From: Thermoplasmata archaeon
GTDB lineage: Archaea; Thermoplasmatota; Thermoplasmata; Thermoplasmatales; Thermoplasmataceae
Reading direction: 5' to 3'
DNA: 5,768 bases
Assembly (NCBI GenBank): GCA_021850505.1
Contig: JAJZLW010000047.1
Coordinates: 1 to 5,768, forward strand
Made by a program: the position numbers and the translations under genes. Shown here piece after piece: positions 5,532-5,768 of this stretch. How positions within the stretch are numbered: position 1 is the first letter of the stretch; every line of letters begins with the position of its first letter. The notes under the pieces are model-generated. The model worked only from the letters and a program-made list of their open reading frames with translations, made no database searches and was not told where the DNA came from.

Positions 5532-5553
5532 TCGATATCGGATTAGATATCGA
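5532..5553. promoter_or_regulatory. Candidate PadR operator (perfect palindrome)
   Basis: Arms TCGATATC (5532-5539) and GATATCGA (5546-5553) are perfect reverse complements around the 6-base spacer GGATTA. Smaller palindromes are nested within: CGATATCG at 5533-5540 and GATATC in both arms, so GATATC also occurs as a direct repeat at 12-base spacing. The site starts seven bases downstream of a TATA-like box and covers the expected transcription start (about 5537). A dimer bound here would block transcription initiation or elongation, as expected for autorepression by PadR. Role inferred. Confidence 0.6.
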
Positions 5554-5559
5554 AAACGC

Positions 5560-5567
5560 TTATTTAA
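5560..5567 (-). promoter_or_regulatory. TATA-like box of the padR-ABC operon
   Basis: The minus strand reads TTAAATAA, centred at about 5563.5. The usual spacing puts the transcription start near 5537, six bases before TTG 5531 and about 48 bases before ATG 5489. The rest of the spacer up to the tRNA (5568-5678) shows no ORF and no further clear promoter. Confidence 0.5.
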
Positions 5568-5664
5568 CTATCGTGACTACTAGAAACATAATGCGACAAT
5601 CTAGACTATAAGATTCTGACCAATTTGATTTTCTGATGCCTTAAAGGAACGCCTAATCTGGATC

Positions 5665-5678
5665 AAAAACACAATAAA
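5665..5678 (-). terminator. T-rich terminator after tRNA-Gly
   Basis: Directly after the discriminator base the minus strand reads TTTATTGTGTTTTT. T-runs of this kind end archaeal tRNA transcripts without a hairpin. It separates the tRNA from the padR promoter downstream. Confidence 0.5.
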
Positions 5679-5751
5679 TGCGGGTGCCGGGATTTGGACC
5701 CGAGGCACGAGCTTGGCAAGCTCGCGTGTTACCAGGCTACACCACACCCGC
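5679..5751 (-). tRNA. tRNA-Gly (anticodon GCC)
   Basis: The minus strand folds into a complete 73-base cloverleaf. The acceptor stem is GCGGGTG/CACCCGC (7 bp). The D-stem is GTGT/ACAC with loop AGCCTGGTA carrying G18-G19. The anticodon stem is CGAGC/GCTCG with loop TTGCCAA, anticodon GCC, reading the glycine codons GGC and GGT. The variable loop is four bases. The T-stem is TCGGG/CCCGG with one T-G pair, followed by discriminator A. There is no intron and no encoded CCA, so CCA must be added after transcription, as is common in archaea. One oddity is the T-loop, TCCAAAT, with C where position 55 is normally U (pseudouridine). The fold is otherwise clean, so a functional gene is likely. Confidence 0.95.
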
Positions 5752-5763
5752 TCAAGTGGTGTA
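5738..5763. repeat. Inverted repeat linking tRNA-Gly 5' flank and D-arm
   Basis: TACACCAC at 5738-5745, within the D-arm of the tRNA, is the perfect reverse complement of GTGGTGTA at 5756-5763 in the upstream flank, with 10 bases between. If the flank is transcribed as a leader, this 8-bp stem would compete with the D-arm and acceptor stem. The window ends five bases further, so the promoter cannot be placed. Confidence 0.3.
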
Positions 5764-5768
5764 TAACT

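Noticed and set aside
5354..5611. Plus-strand 85-residue ORF across the padR start and promoter
   Set aside because: It runs antisense through the PadR winged-helix region and the operator, and shows no motif.

Overview
This window looks like chromosomal DNA of a euryarchaeon, most likely a Thermoplasmatales relative (inference; moderate confidence). The supporting signs are an archaeal-type nicotinamide-nucleotide adenylyltransferase, the N-terminus of an archaeal/eukaryal-type prolyl-tRNA synthetase, a tRNA gene without an encoded CCA, and TATA-like boxes centred about 25 bases upstream of several start codons. That spacing implies leaderless mRNAs. Good Shine-Dalgarno (SD) sites appear mainly at genes inside an operon.

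Layout, left to right. Positions 1-82 hold the start of proS on the minus strand, cut by the window edge. Positions 83-256 form a spacer with divergent transcription. It holds a TATA-like box for proS, a 7-bp inverted repeat, a very strong SD in front of a 19-codon mini-ORF, and a repeated 10-mer. Next come a D12-class (Dam-like) adenine-N6 DNA methyltransferase (257-1078) and a small two-helix membrane protein (best start 1166), both on the plus strand and without a visible restriction enzyme. An M20-family metallohydrolase (1481-2677) follows from its own promoter. It converges on nadM (2674-3186, minus), and the two stop codons share a TTAA tetramer.

From 5531 down to 3228 on the minus strand lies a compact operon: a PadR-family regulator, an ABC-2 type ATPase (DrrA/CcmA-like) and an ABC-2 permease. 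Its genes overlap by 17 and 4 bases, and each downstream gene has its own SD. A perfect 8-bp-arm palindrome lies where the operon's transcript should start and is the best candidate operator for PadR autoregulation. nadM lies just downstream but has its own TATA-like box. A tRNA-Gly(GCC) on the minus strand closes the window.

Functionally, the right half is a self-contained export cassette in which PadR probably senses a small molecule and represses its own operon, and the ATPase and permease form the exporter. The cargo cannot be read from the sequence. The middle holds two housekeeping-type enzymes (NAD synthesis and peptide or acyl-amino-acid hydrolysis). The left part (about 120-1387) looks like accessory DNA inserted between core genes. 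I do not see a clearly new multi-gene system. The most interesting points are the padR operator, the SD-led mini-ORF with the repeated promoter-like element before the methyltransferase, and the unusual T-loop of the tRNA.
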